The notes under the pieces: generated by a model | The model's input: only the letters and a program-made list of their open reading frames with translations | Told to the model about the DNA's origin: nothing | Databases searched by the model: none | Program-made: the position numbers and the translations under genes | From: Oscillospiraceae bacterium | Lineage (GTDB): Bacteria; Bacillota; Clostridia; Oscillospirales; Oscillospiraceae | NCBI GenBank assembly: GCA_017482385.1 | Contig: JAFUNI010000016.1 | Location: forward strand, 310,001-374,000 | Direction of reading: 5' to 3' | Length of the DNA: 64,000 nucleotides | Shown: positions 8,206 through 17,472 of the stretch, piece by piece | How the letters are laid out: the number at the start of each line of letters is the position of its first letter | Position numbering within the stretch: the first letter of the stretch is position 1

Positions 8206-8887
8206 TCTTGTCGGCAATACGGTTGGATACAAGGAAATAATCAATGCGCCAGCCGGAATTATTCTTCCGGGCATTGAACATGTAGCTCCACCAGGTGTAT
8301 GCGCCTGTAGCATCGGGGTTCAGATGACGGAAAGAATCGGTGAATCCCACGGAAAGAAGATCGGAAAACGCGCCTCGTTCCTCATCGGAAAAACCTGCGT
8401 TTCCTCGGTTGGAAGATGGGTTCTTTAAATCTATTTCTTTGTGGGCAACATTCAAATCTCCGCAGACAATCACAGGCTTTATAGCATCAAGTTTTTTTAG
8501 GTAGTCAGAAAATGCAGCTTCCCATTTTAGTCTGTGATCAATGCGCGCAAGCTCTCGCTGCGCATTGGGCGTATAGCAGGTAACGAGATAAAATTCGGGA
8601 TATTCCAGGGTGATCAAACGGCCTTCTGTGTCCAGTTCCGGAACACCAACACCTAACGCGGTGGAGATGGGTTCAGTTTTGGCAAAAATGGCCGTGCCGG
8701 AATATCCCTTTTTTTCTGCGTAATTCCAAAACTGCTTATAGTCGGGCAAATCCATTTCAATCTGTCCCGCTTGAAGCTTTGTTTCCTGCAGACAAAAGAA
8801 ATCGGCATCAACATCTGTGAAAAAATCCATAAAGCCCTTCTGTATACAGGCCCTTAAACCATTGACATTCCAGGAAATAAAACGCAT
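8132..8887 (-). CDS. xth: Exodeoxyribonuclease III
   Basis: The 251-residue protein is an AP endonuclease / 3'-5' exonuclease of the ExoIII family in base-excision repair. Hallmarks run in order: ISWNVNGLRA, FFCLQETKL (metal-binding Glu), CYTPNAQ, VIVCGDLNVAHKEIDL, TWWSY and the C-terminal catalytic GSDHCPVGLEL. Length is normal. ComEA lies upstream on the same strand with a gap of 14 bases, so the two may be co-transcribed. Confidence 0.96.
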   Translation of the reverse strand: MRFISWNVNGLRACIQKGFMDFFTDVDADFFCLQETKLQAGQIEMDLPDYKQFWNYAEKKGYSGTAIFAKTEPISTALGVGVPELDTEGRLITLEYPEFYLVTCYTPNAQRELARIDHRLKWEAAFSDYLKKLDAIKPVIVCGDLNVAHKEIDLKNPSSNRGNAGFSDEERGAFSDLLSVGFTDSFRHLNPDATGAYTWWSYMFNARKNNSGWRIDYFLVSNRIADKIKAAPIYAEILGSDHCPVGLELDL

Positions 8888-8901
8888 AATCCTTCCTCCA
8901 A

Positions 8902-9258
8902 TTAACCGATTATTACAAAATTTTTAATGTTATCAAACTTCTTTTCTCCAATACCGGATACATTCATGAGTTCTTCAGTTGACTTGAAATCACCGTGCTC
9001 AGCACGGTAATCGAGAATCCTCTGCGCTAAAGATTCACCGATTCCAGGCAATAACTGTAGTTGCTCTAAATCAGCAGTGTTAATATTGATTTTCCCTAAA
9101 GATTCCGGCGGGCGTGTTGTTGCAGGTGATGTTTGTATGGTTTGAATGTCCTGGATTTGGATATAGACTTTATTTGCGTTTCTACCCAGAAAAACACCAA
9201 GAAGAAGGCAAAGAAATGCGCCGGTAACGGCAATTAAAATCCAGCCCTGTTTTTTCAT
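8902..9258 (-). CDS. comEA: ComEA-like helix-hairpin-helix DNA-binding protein
   Basis: The 118-residue product has an N-terminal membrane anchor (GWILIAVTGAFLCLLLGVFLG, about 5-25), a linker, and a C-terminal double helix-hairpin-helix (KININTADLEQLQLLPGIGE, then LMNVSGIGEKKFDNIK). This is the layout of ComEA, the surface receptor for double-stranded DNA in natural transformation, but shorter, as in many Clostridia. AGGAGG ends 8 bases before the chosen ATG at 9258. No comEC is in the window. Confidence 0.88.
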   Translation of the reverse strand: MKKQGWILIAVTGAFLCLLLGVFLGRNANKVYIQIQDIQTIQTSPATTRPPESLGKININTADLEQLQLLPGIGESLAQRILDYRAEHGDFKSTEELMNVSGIGEKKFDNIKNFVIIG

Positions 9259-9368
9259 TTGACCCACCTCCTGCATTGACTATCAGCGAAAAGATTGCTA
9301 TAATGCAAGTATTATACACAAGATTTATCCATTGAACAAGTCCAAAGATATGATATTGAGGGAAAATA

Positions 9369-10784
9369 ATGAGAAAAATAGCAGTCATTCTTTTAACACT
9401 GTGTTTATTGATCTGCATTGTGCCTGTTAAGGCAGATGTGCAGGAGCAGGATTTTTCTGTTACCAACGGTTGTAATACCATTGAAGGACAAGTCCCTTTC
9501 CTGGGCTCACAGAAGCTTTTCGAAAATGGAAATGCCTTTATCCTTTACGAGGCGAATACAGACACATTGATGTATGCTGATAATGCTGACGAACAGCTTC
9601 CACCGGCCAGTCTTGTTAAGATTATGACCGCGTTGATTGCTGTGGAAAAAGGCAAGTTAGACGATGCGGTAACAGTAAAGGAAAAGGTACTGGCAACTTT
9701 GGATCCGGATGCTGTGCGCGCGCAGCCGAAACTTGCCGCGGATGAGGTCCTGACAGTTGAGGACCTACTTCACTGCATGATGGTTGCAGCGGCAAACGAT
9801 GCTGCGGTGGTGCTTGCTGACCACATCATGGGCGATCAAAAAGCATTTGTTGCAGAGATGAACCGCTACGCAGAAGAATTGGGCTGCAAAAATACGAATT
9901 TTACCAACGTCCACGGTCTGCACGATAAAGAGCAATATACTTCAGCAAGAGATGCGGCAAGAATACTTGCTAAGGCTATTAAAAACGAGCGGTTTTGCGA
10001 TATTTTCTTTGCAAAAAAATATGTTGTACCTGCATCCAATAAAAATGAATCGCGCCTACTGGTTACGCAGAACTATTTGATGAACAAGGATATCGTGGTG
10101 ATCCACTACGATGAACGGGTCAAAGGAAGCCGTACCGGTACGACCACAGACGGCACTACAAATATTGCGACCTACGCAGAAGTGGAAGATATGCAGCTCA
10201 TTTCTGTTGTGTTGGGCTCTGCCTCTGCTTATGATGAAAAGACTGGCCGCGTTAAGGTATTTGGCGGATATGGTGAAACGCAACAATTACTTGATTTGGG
10301 CTTTACAGACCATAAGGCTGGACAGCTGATTTACGAGAATCAAATACTGAAGCAGATTCCCATATCCGGAGGCAGCTCTGACGTGACTATTGCCACGAAA
10401 GAAGCCCGGTCATCTGTAATTCCGGCGGGTGTCGGAAGAGAACAACTTGAGTTCCGCTATGTGAACGAAGTACCGCTTAGCTTACCGGTTAAAGAGGGGC
10501 AGCGGGTTTCCACATTGCAAATTTGGTGTAACAATATCTGTATTGCGCAGACGGAAATTTTTGCGATGAACAGTGTGATTGCTGCGGATCAGATTTTCTC
10601 TGTGGAGGATAATTCATCCGGAAATCTTTCGGTCTTCTTTGGCGTCGTTTTGAAGATTCTTGGTGTGATTCTTGTAATCGGATTACTGGCTGTTGCAATA
10701 CTCTATTTGCGGAGACTAAACGAGATTGCGAAACAAAAGCGGCAACACCGCCGCAACAGCAGAAACCGCAGAAGGAGCAGATAA
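9369..10784 (+). CDS. D-alanyl-D-alanine carboxypeptidase-like protein (peptidase S11) with altered motifs
   Basis: The 471-residue protein has a signal peptide (1-22), an S11 penicillin-binding domain and a C-terminal membrane helix (about 420-445) with a strongly basic tail. The nucleophile motif is intact (S81-L-V-K84). The second motif, normally SxN, reads A141-A-N143, and the third, normally KTG, reads R255-T-G. Such enzymes trim the peptide stem of peptidoglycan outside the membrane (DacF/PBP5 type). The changes may lower or retune activity. The next gene starts 1 base after the stop. Confidence 0.88.
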   Translation: MRKIAVILLTLCLLICIVPVKADVQEQDFSVTNGCNTIEGQVPFLGSQKLFENGNAFILYEANTDTLMYADNADEQLPPASLVKIMTALIAVEKGKLDDAVTVKEKVLATLDPDAVRAQPKLAADEVLTVEDLLHCMMVAAANDAAVVLADHIMGDQKAFVAEMNRYAEELGCKNTNFTNVHGLHDKEQYTSARDAARILAKAIKNERFCDIFFAKKYVVPASNKNESRLLVTQNYLMNKDIVVIHYDERVKGSRTGTTTDGTTNIATYAEVEDMQLISVVLGSASAYDEKTGRVKVFGGYGETQQLLDLGFTDHKAGQLIYENQILKQIPISGGSSDVTIATKEARSSVIPAGVGREQLEFRYVNEVPLSLPVKEGQRVSTLQIWCNNICIAQTEIFAMNSVIAADQIFSVEDNSSGNLSVFFGVVLKILGVILVIGLLAVAILYLRRLNEIAKQKRQHRRNSRNRRRSR

Positions 10785-10785
10785 A

Positions 10786-11352
10786 ATGAGCAGTTGGGCA
10801 GAATTGGAGCAGGCTTGCAAGGAGTGTACAGCCTGTGGCCTTTGCCAAGGAAGAACCAATGTGGTTTTCGGCGTGGGCAAAAAAGATGCGGACGTTCTGT
10901 TTATCGGTGAAGGCCCCGGCGAGCAAGAGGACCTGCAGGGAGAACCCTTTGTTGGCCCTGCGGGGAAACTGTTAGATGATATGCTGTCTATCATCGACCT
11001 GGACAGAAGCAAAGTATATATTGCAAATATTGTAAAATGCCGCCCGCCCCACAACAGAGATCCCGAAGAGGAAGAGCAGGAGGCATGCATCGGATACCTT
11101 CGCAAACAGGTCGCGTTGATTCAGCCGAAGATCATTGTTTGCCTGGGTAGAATCGCGGCCAAGAAGATTTTGTATCCAGAGTATCGGATCACCAAGGAAC
11201 ACGGAAGCTGGGTATGCCGGAACGGCATCTGGATGACTGCTATTTATCATCCTTCGGCATTGCTGCGGGACCTATCCAAAAGACCGGAAACCTTTGAAGA
11301 TCTGCTGGGTATCAGGGATAAAATTCAATATGTAAAGGCGAATGTGGACTAA
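10786..11352 (+). CDS. Family 4 uracil-DNA glycosylase (4Fe-4S type)
   Basis: The 188-residue protein removes uracil from DNA. N-terminal cysteines C11, C14, C17 and C20 include cluster ligands; the core has [24 protein letters not shown], the usual family 4 signature, then [13 protein letters not shown] with a further Cys, and the C-terminal [11 protein letters not shown]. The ATG at 10786 has AAGGAG 8 bases upstream and starts right after the stop of the carboxypeptidase gene. Family 4 enzymes can also resemble phage SPO1 polymerase N-termini, but size fits a glycosylase. Confidence 0.95.
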   Translation: MSSWAELEQACKECTACGLCQGRTNVVFGVGKKDADVLFIGEGPGEQEDLQGEPFVGPAGKLLDDMLSIIDLDRSKVYIANIVKCRPPHNRDPEEEEQEACIGYLRKQVALIQPKIIVCLGRIAAKKILYPEYRITKEHGSWVCRNGIWMTAIYHPSALLRDLSKRPETFEDLLGIRDKIQYVKANVD

Positions 11353-11366
11353 AGATTAAATTTTCG

Positions 11367-11395
11367 TTGACATTTTGCTGTAATTATGGTATTTT
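11367..11395 (+). promoter_or_regulatory. Promoter of valS
   Basis: TTGACA (11367-11372) and TATTTT (11390-11395) are separated by 17 bases, directly ahead of the T-box leader. Confidence 0.75.
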
Positions 11396-11401
11396 AATGC
11401 C

Positions 11402-11637
11402 AATATGCAAATGCATTGACGGGAAGTTTCGGTATTGGAAACTGCTTCAGAGAGTATGTGGATGGTGTGAACATACGCAGCAAGTACTGATTGTCGTCCC
11501 TGAGCTCATTTTCTGAAATAGAGTAGGGAAGTGCGGGTATGCCCGTTATAGCAAAAGAGTGTCCGCTTTTTAGCGGAAATTCAGGTGGTACCACGGAAAT
11601 CTTTTCGCCCTGAGCATTATGCTCAGGGCGTTTTTTG
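11402..11637 (+). promoter_or_regulatory. T-box riboswitch leader of valS
   Basis: The leader shows CAGAGAG, GATGGTGTGAAC, an F-box-like GAGTAGGGAAGTGCGGGTATG segment and the canonical T-box GGTGGTACCACGG (11584-11596). The terminator CGCCCTGAGC-ATTAT-GCTCAGGGCG (11606-11630) is followed by TTTTTT. The triplet GTC (Val) at 11493-11495 stands where TTC stands in the pheS leader, so it is the likely specifier. Uncharged tRNA-Val should allow read-through into valS. Confidence 0.95.
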
Positions 11638-11654
11638 TTAAGGAGTGTTAAGCT

Positions 11655-14294
11655 ATGAGAAGAGAACTGCCCAAGGTTTATGAACCCCAGCAGGTAGAGA
11701 ACGAAATCTACGAGATGTGGGAGAAAGGTGGTCATTTTAAGCCCAATAAGGGCCGCGATGCCAAGCCTTTCACCATTGTTATGCCCCCTCCCAATGTTAC
11801 CGGTCAGCTGCATATGGGCCATGCAATGGATGCAACACTGCAGGATACCTTGATTCGTTTCAAGAGAATGCAGGGATATAATGCACTGTGGTTGCCCGGT
11901 GTGGACCATGCCGGTATTGCCACACAGATCAAAGTGGAAGAGGAGCTGCGCAAGGAAGGCCTGACTCGCTACGATCTGGGCCGTGAGAAGTTCCTGGAGC
12001 GCGTTTGGGATTGGAAACACAAGTATGGCAACCGGATCGTACAGCAGCAGAAGAAGCTGGGCGCTTCCTGCGATTGGGACAGAGCCCGCTTTACTATGGA
12101 TGAGGGTTGTTCCAGCGCTGTCCGTGAGGTGTTTGTTTCCTTGTATGAAAAGGGCTTGATCTATAAGGGCAGCCGTATTATCAACTGGTGTCCGCACTGT
12201 GTTACCGCTCTTTCCGATGCCGAGGTTGAGTATGTGGACAAGCCCGGCCATCTGTGGCATATCCGGTATCCTTTGGCTGATGGTAACGGTGAAGTCATTG
12301 TGGCTACGACCCGTCCCGAGACAATGCTGGGCGACAGCGGTGTCTGCGTTAACCCCAACGATGAGCGCTATACCGCCATTGTTGGCAAGAAGGTGATTCT
12401 GCCCCTGGTGAATAAGGAAATCCCTGTTGTTGCCGATGATTACGCAGAGATGGAGTTTGGTACCGGCTGCGTTAAGATGACTCCTGCCCACGACCCCAAC
12501 GACTTTGAGGTGGGTCTGCGTCATAACTTAGAGGTTATCCGTGTCCTGGATGACAACGGTGTTGTGAACAGCTACGGCGGTAAGTACGAGGATATGGACC
12601 GCTACGAGGCCCGTAAAGCCATTGTGGCCGATCTTGAGGCGGGCGGTTACCTGGTAAAGGTGGAAGACTATTCTCACAATGTTGGCACCTGCTACCGCTG
12701 TCACAACGATGTGGAGCCCATTATCTCTGCCCAGTGGTTTGTTAAGATGAAGCCTCTGGCGGAGGAAGCTATCCGCGTGGTCAAAGAGGGCGAAACTAAG
12801 TTTGTTCCCGACCGGTTCAGTAAGACTTATCTGAATTGGATGGAGAATGTTCGTGACTGGTGTATCTCCCGTCAGCTGTGGTGGGGTCATCAGATTCCTG
12901 CGTGGACCTGTGCTGAGTGTGGCCACATTACCGTTTCCCGTGAGGATGCCTGTAAGTGTGAAAAGTGTGGCAGCACTAATATCGAACGGGATCCCGATGT
13001 GCTGGATACCTGGTTCAGTTCCGCACTGTGGCCCTTTGAGACCCTGGGCTGGCCCGAAAAGACTGAGGATCTGGATTATTTCTATCCCACCGATGTGCTG
13101 GTTACCGGTTATGATATTATCTTCTTCTGGGTTGCCAGAATGATCTTCTCCGGCTGTGAGCACACTGGCAAGACCCCGTTCCACACCGTGCTGATCCACG
13201 GCCTGGTCCGTGACGATAAGGGCCGTAAGATGTCCAAGTCTTTAGGCAACGGCATCGATCCTCTGGAAATGATCGAGAAGTATGGCTGCGATGCTCTGCG
13301 TATGAATATGGTCACCGGTAATGCGCCCGGTAACGATATGCGCTTCTATGTGGAGCGTTGCGAGGCGATGCGTAACTTTGCAAACAAGCTGTGGAACGCC
13401 AGCCGCTATGTGCTGATGAACCTGGATGAGAGTGCGGAGAGTAAGCTGCCTGCAACGGAGGATTTGACCATTGCTGATAAGTGGGTACTGTCCAAGCTGA
13501 ATACTTTGATTGCTGAGGTTACCGAAAACCTTGAAAAGTACGAACTGGGTGTTGCTGTGCAGAAGGTCTATGATTTCCTGTGGGACACCTACTGTGACTG
13601 GTATATTGAACTGACCAAGGCAAGACTGTACAGCGAAGATGCCAAGCAGAAGGGTACTGCGCTACAGGTCCTGGTTTATGTGTTGGATCAGACCCTGCGC
13701 CTCCTGCATCCCTTTATGCCTTTCATTACTGAGGAGATTTGGCAGAGCCTGCCTCACGACGGCGAGGCGCTGATTGTGGCGCAATGGCCCACATACAGCA
13801 AGGAACTGAGTTTCCCCACTGAAGAAGATCAGATGGAGTCTGTTATGGATGCTATTCGTGCAATCCGTAATCGCCGGGCTGAAATGAATGTACCCCCTTC
13901 CAAGAAGGCTGCTCTGTATGTGCTGACCTCTAAGCCCCAGATTTTTGTGGAAGGCGAGGGCTTTATGCAGCGCTTGGCCTATGCTGATGAGATGACTATT
14001 TTGGAGAAAGAACCTGAAAATCTGGACGGAATGGTCTGCTGTACAACCAGTGTTGCAAAGCTCTATATCCCCATGGGTCAGCTTGTGGATGTTGCCCAGG
14101 AGCTGGAGCGTATCGCCAAAGAACTGGAGAAGGCTGAAAAGAATCTTGCCAGCCTGGAAGGCAAGTTGAGCAACGAGAACTTCACTTCCCGTGCGCCGGA
14201 GGCCGTTGTTAACGATATTCGTGAGAAGGCTGCAAAGGCTAAGGATCTAATTGCCCAGCTGAAAGAAAGCGAAGCAGCAATGAAGAAGCTGTAA
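11655..14294 (+). CDS. valS: Valyl-tRNA synthetase
   Basis: This 879-residue class I synthetase charges tRNA-Val. It carries the HIGH-type motif [16 protein letters not shown], an editing domain with [17 protein letters not shown], a zinc-knuckle-like region ([21 protein letters not shown]), the KMSKS loop [11 protein letters not shown], an anticodon-binding domain, and a C-terminal coiled coil (about 805-879), the typical ValRS tRNA-binding arm. Codon use is strongly biased, as expected for high expression. AAGGAG precedes the ATG. Confidence 0.98.
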   Translation: MRRELPKVYEPQQVENEIYEMWEKGGHFKPNKGRDAKPFTIVMPPPNVTGQLHMGHAMDATLQDTLIRFKRMQGYNALWLPGVDHAGIATQIKVEEELRKEGLTRYDLGREKFLERVWDWKHKYGNRIVQQQKKLGASCDWDRARFTMDEGCSSAVREVFVSLYEKGLIYKGSRIINWCPHCVTALSDAEVEYVDKPGHLWHIRYPLADGNGEVIVATTRPETMLGDSGVCVNPNDERYTAIVGKKVILPLVNKEIPVVADDYAEMEFGTGCVKMTPAHDPNDFEVGLRHNLEVIRVLDDNGVVNSYGGKYEDMDRYEARKAIVADLEAGGYLVKVEDYSHNVGTCYRCHNDVEPIISAQWFVKMKPLAEEAIRVVKEGETKFVPDRFSKTYLNWMENVRDWCISRQLWWGHQIPAWTCAECGHITVSREDACKCEKCGSTNIERDPDVLDTWFSSALWPFETLGWPEKTEDLDYFYPTDVLVTGYDIIFFWVARMIFSGCEHTGKTPFHTVLIHGLVRDDKGRKMSKSLGNGIDPLEMIEKYGCDALRMNMVTGNAPGNDMRFYVERCEAMRNFANKLWNASRYVLMNLDESAESKLPATEDLTIADKWVLSKLNTLIAEVTENLEKYELGVAVQKVYDFLWDTYCDWYIELTKARLYSEDAKQKGTALQVLVYVLDQTLRLLHPFMPFITEEIWQSLPHDGEALIVAQWPTYSKELSFPTEEDQMESVMDAIRAIRNRRAEMNVPPSKKAALYVLTSKPQIFVEGEGFMQRLAYADEMTILEKEPENLDGMVCCTTSVAKLYIPMGQLVDVAQELERIAKELEKAEKNLASLEGKLSNENFTSRAPEAVVNDIREKAAKAKDLIAQLKESEAAMKKL

Positions 14295-14307
14295 TATCTA
14301 AGCGAAA

Positions 14308-14334
14308 AGCACCACCGTTCTGGTGGTGCTTTTT
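14308..14334 (+). terminator. Terminator of valS
   Basis: Stem AGCACCACC/GGTGGTGCT with a GTTCT loop, followed by TTTTATAT. Confidence 0.9.
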
Positions 14335-14342
14335 ATATATGC

Positions 14343-14360
14343 GGAGACGATGGGAATCGA
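14343..14360 (+). other. Probable left attachment site (copy of ssrA 3' end)
   Basis: GGAGACGATGGGAATCGA matches 16 of 18 bases of 29979-29996 in the same orientation, which is the 3' acceptor and T-arm end of the tmRNA gene. Direct copies of a tRNA or tmRNA 3' end at both edges are usual for site-specific integration. The region between (about 15.6 kb) is full of accessory genes. It is imperfect, so either an old event or a chance T-arm resemblance is possible. Confidence 0.55.
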
Positions 14361-14450
14361 CAGAAAAAATGTAGTCACCAGTGTTTGCACTAGTGACAGC
14401 AGATGTCCACTGGACATCTGCATTTAAATGGGTTCGATTCCCCATCATCT
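14345..14450. other. Cloverleaf-like inverted-repeat structure at the island edge
   Basis: An outer stem pairs 14345-14360 with 14434-14450 (one mismatch, one bulge). Inside lie hairpin GTCACCAGTG/CACTAGTGAC (14374-14383, 14388-14397), a 10-bp stem with one-base loop (14400-14409, 14411-14420) and the palindrome CATTTAAATG (14421-14430). It lies between the valS terminator and the recombinase stop, which overlaps its last bases. It could be a recombination site, a DNA cruciform or a structured RNA; which is unknown. Confidence 0.6.
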
Positions 14451-15944
14451 AAATGCCAATACCATAGACGAACACTCCGCCGAATCAGAAATTTGAGAGT
14501 CAAAGTAGTCATCGATCTCATCAAGCATGATGTTGTCGATTTCTACAGGTTGTCCGCTGCCGTTGAGCACCAGCCTGAACTTGTCATCGTAGAGGTAAAT
14601 TTTGTTCAGGAAAATATTGATAACGGCTCGACGGTTAAGGGGATCATCGAAGTTGCTCTTTTGGAGCACGGACAGGAAGTGTGTGACCTCCTGCGAAGAA
14701 ATGACACGCTCTTTCTTAGCTTCAATGGCCAGCTGAGCCTCCAGTTCGGCTTTTTCTTCCTGCCGCTTGTTGATACGCTCCATGATGGTATCAACTCCCT
14801 GTCCCTTCTCAAGTGCCTGCCAGAGGTTTTCAATGGCGGTGTCCGCTTCTTGGATAGCGCTCTTGATGCGCTTCATGGCAGAGCTGTCAAACTCGCTTTT
14901 GAAGACCGCGTCAATAGCTTCTGCGATTCGCTGGATATTGCTGTCCGTCAGCATCTGCCGACAGGCCGCAACGACCATATCTTCAATTCGCTTCTTATCA
15001 ACGACCTTTTTCTGGCATAGGTGCTTCTTGGCGTTCTTGCAGGCGTAGTAGTGATACGTCTTGCCCGATTTACCTGTACCACCATAGCCGGTCATCATCT
15101 CGTGGCAGTAACCACAGAACAGCTTGGTGGTCAGCAAATATTCTTCCTTGCCTCGGCTTCTGGCCGGGGCAGCTTTGTTTTTGTCCAGAATGCTCTGTAC
15201 TCGCTCAAAGACTTCATCGCTGACAATACGGGGCATACCATCCGGCGTTTCTTCACCCTTGTAGAGGTAAGTACCGATGTAGCGTTTGTTGCGCAGCAGG
15301 CGATGCAAACTGTTCTTATTGAAGTCGCGTCCGAGGGAGGTTTTGATTTGTCTCGCGTTCAAATCTTTGATGATGTCAGCAACGGTTTCGCCCTTGCCAT
15401 AACGCTCAAAGATCTCACGAACGATGACCGCTTCATCTTCATCGATATAAAAGGTGTGATCCGGAGCAACCTTGAAGCCGAGGCCGGGGTTGCTGCCGTT
15501 AGACAGACACTTCTGCGCATTGAGGGACATACCACGGTGAATCTTCTGCGATAGTTCGGCGGAGTAGTATTCTGCCATACTCTCCAGAATACCTTCCACA
15601 AGAATACCGGAGGCATCGTCAGCTATGTTCTCACGTGCGGAGACAACACGGACTCCGTTCTTCTTGAGCTTGGCCTTGTTGATGGCGCTGTCATAGCGGT
15701 TTCGGGCGAAGCGGTCAAGCTGATAGACAATGACGGCATTAAAAGTGCGCTTGTCGCTGTCTGCAATCATCCGTTGAAACTCGGCGCGGTTGTCGTTGGT
15801 GCCGCTCTGTGCTCGGTCGATGTACTCGCCTATGACGGTGTAGCCATTGTCTGCCGCGAATTTGTAGCAGGTCTTGAGCTGACCTTCAATAGACTGCTCA
15901 CGCTGATTGTGGCTTGAAAAACGGGCGTAGATAACTGCGTTCAT
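14445..15944 (-). CDS. Serine recombinase / site-specific integrase
   Basis: The 499-residue product starts with a resolvase domain (YARFSS with R8 and probable catalytic S10; YQLDRFARNR; then a long E helix), followed by the recombinase domain (NKRYIGTYLYKG), a zinc-ribbon-like region with CGYC and two later Cys (about 275-315), and a coiled coil (about 365-410). This is a large serine recombinase of the TndX/phiC31 class that integrates and excises mobile elements. It is the last of three touching genes (regulator, unknown, recombinase) and its stop lies within the structured left edge of the island. Confidence 0.95.
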   Translation of the reverse strand: MNAVIYARFSSHNQREQSIEGQLKTCYKFAADNGYTVIGEYIDRAQSGTNDNRAEFQRMIADSDKRTFNAVIVYQLDRFARNRYDSAINKAKLKKNGVRVVSARENIADDASGILVEGILESMAEYYSAELSQKIHRGMSLNAQKCLSNGSNPGLGFKVAPDHTFYIDEDEAVIVREIFERYGKGETVADIIKDLNARQIKTSLGRDFNKNSLHRLLRNKRYIGTYLYKGEETPDGMPRIVSDEVFERVQSILDKNKAAPARSRGKEEYLLTTKLFCGYCHEMMTGYGGTGKSGKTYHYYACKNAKKHLCQKKVVDKKRIEDMVVAACRQMLTDSNIQRIAEAIDAVFKSEFDSSAMKRIKSAIQEADTAIENLWQALEKGQGVDTIMERINKRQEEKAELEAQLAIEAKKERVISSQEVTHFLSVLQKSNFDDPLNRRAVINIFLNKIYLYDDKFRLVLNGSGQPVEIDNIMLDEIDDYFDSQISDSAECSSMVLAFR

Positions 15945-16985
15945 TTATCCCCACCGCCTTTTTTGAACAGGCCTATTGAGCGTTTCAATTTTTGCTACAT
16001 ACTTCCTTGCCAAGCGTTTTTCTTTGATACTATCTACATACTGAGGAAGATTGGAATATGCATCTTTAACCGCAATACCATCAATGACGGCAGAGGCCAA
16101 TGCAGGAACAATCGCATTCTGTTGGTCATTGAAAAGAGAATAAAAACTAAAGTAACTCACTATTGCGGAAGCTGTAAAAGAAAAAGCTTGCTGACCTATT
16201 TTAACGAAATCTTTTTTGCATGACAACAGATCTTCTAATGAGAAATAGTCACCATTTTCTTGATGCGCGATTAACTGTTCAACCTGTGCCATATATGCTT
16301 TTCGCGTGGCATTGAAACTGGGATCTTTTCTTAACTGCACAAACTGTTCAAGAGGAATGTGGCTTAAGTCAGCTGGCAAGGAAAGCTCTATATTGTTTTG
16401 GGCTGCACTAATTCTTTTTTGATTATCTCTTGAAACCGTCAAATCCTTATTGATCAGATATCGAGAGTATTTCTGGACATCAGTAATCATTTCATATTCG
16501 TGTTGCTTAGAAATAACATCTGCAAGAAGACTCATATATACAAACGCTAAATCATTTGAAATACGAATACCCTCTTGACAAGGCGTTGCAATTTTATTGT
16601 CGGTACAAAAATCAAAAAATGTCTGCGAATACTTTCCGTTAAAGAGTGTGCAGTCTTGATAGTGGGGATTCTTCCATTTTTCAATATGTGAGCCAGATTT
16701 ACTCCCACAAAAATATGCGCCATAGATATTGGGGCGTGAAAGAAACTTTTCAAATTCTTCACACGCCAGCACAGATGCACAAGCACCTTCGTCAGGGTCG
16801 GGTTGATATGGTCTAATAAGGTCCGTCTCTCCCATCACACATTGGAATGTATCGCTGAGATATCTTTCCTTAGAATAAAATGTGTACGGGATAATGGGAC
16901 GAAGTGTATCAAAATATAGTAACGCGAACTTCAACCAATTTTCATTTTTTACCTCAAAACCCGGGAAGTATATCATGTCTCTCAT
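15945..16985 (-). CDS. Unknown protein between XRE regulator and recombinase
   Basis: The 346-residue product starts MRDMIYFPGFEVKNENWLKFALLYFDTL, which resembles proteins I recall under DUF6236, though I am not sure. A hydrophobic stretch lies at about 270-310. The ATG overlaps the regulator's stop (ATGA), with GGAGGAG 11 bases upstream, and its own stop abuts the recombinase ATG (TAAATG). The tight coupling suggests it works with the regulator or is a cargo gene controlled by it. No catalytic motif was recognised. Confidence 0.75.
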   Translation of the reverse strand: MRDMIYFPGFEVKNENWLKFALLYFDTLRPIIPYTFYSKERYLSDTFQCVMGETDLIRPYQPDPDEGACASVLACEEFEKFLSRPNIYGAYFCGSKSGSHIEKWKNPHYQDCTLFNGKYSQTFFDFCTDNKIATPCQEGIRISNDLAFVYMSLLADVISKQHEYEMITDVQKYSRYLINKDLTVSRDNQKRISAAQNNIELSLPADLSHIPLEQFVQLRKDPSFNATRKAYMAQVEQLIAHQENGDYFSLEDLLSCKKDFVKIGQQAFSFTASAIVSYFSFYSLFNDQQNAIVPALASAVIDGIAVKDAYSNLPQYVDSIKEKRLARKYVAKIETLNRPVQKRRWG

Positions 16986-17338
16986 TCGTTATCACGCTCC
17001 TCCAGCATTTGAAGAATTGCTTGCTTTAACCGTGCGTTCATGGGTGAGCCGGGGGCAAAACACATCTCCACAAAATTCTCCATATTTGTAGAATACCCGT
17101 TTGGGGGTTTACAATCATACAGCTTGCCCTGCGGATTGTCGGTGCGGCCCAAAACATAGTCAAGCGATACATCGCAATAGTCTGCAATCTTAACAAGCAA
17201 TTCCAATGACGGCGATGCTTCGCCCTTCTCATAACGAACGACACTGGATTGTCCGATACCAAAAGTCTCGGCAAACTTCACTTGCGAATAATTCATGCTC
17301 TCGCGCAGAGAACGAATTCGTTCTCCAAATACTTTCAT
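16982..17338 (-). CDS. XRE-family transcriptional regulator
   Basis: The 118-residue protein has a Cro/C1 helix-turn-helix at about 5-65 (IRSLRESMNYSQVKFAETFGIGQSSVVRYEKG, DYCDVSLDYVLGRTDN). The C-terminal half is unremarkable. It heads an operon with the unknown 346-residue protein and the recombinase and sits divergently to the AbiG-type pair, so it may repress both directions. A TATAAT -10 box on the minus strand lies just upstream. Confidence 0.92.
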   Translation of the reverse strand: MKVFGERIRSLRESMNYSQVKFAETFGIGQSSVVRYEKGEASPSLELLVKIADYCDVSLDYVLGRTDNPQGKLYDCKPPNGYSTNMENFVEMCFAPGSPMNARLKQAILQMLEERDNE

Positions 17339-17359
17339 AACGCACCACCTTTCTTGACT

Positions 17360-17387
17360 ACATTATACATTCAAATGCGGGTAATTC
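17360..17387 (-). promoter_or_regulatory. Promoter of the XRE-recombinase operon
   Basis: On the minus strand TTGAAT and TATAAT are separated by 16 bases, with the -10 box about 20 bases before the regulator's ATG. Box edges are approximate. Confidence 0.6.
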
Positions 17388-17411
17388 AATCTCAAATTAA
17401 CATAATTTATC

Positions 17412-17440
17412 TTGATTTCGGAGGGACAGTCGGTTATAAT
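17412..17440 (+). promoter_or_regulatory. Promoter of the AbiG-type pair
   Basis: TTGATT (17412-17417) and a perfect TATAAT (17435-17440) with a 17-base spacer; AGGAG at about 17462 then precedes the ATG. Confidence 0.8.
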
Positions 17441-17472
17441 TTAATCATTCAACGAGACAGGAGGAGAGACTA

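Noticed and set aside
14434-14450. Right arm of the edge structure as the 3' end of a tRNA gene
   Set aside because: The T-arm-like stem has an extra C and there is no tRNA body upstream; the inverted-repeat reading explains it better.
14403-15020. Plus-strand open frames within the recombinase region
   Set aside because: They are antisense to the clearly homologous recombinase; no ribosome site or known motif.
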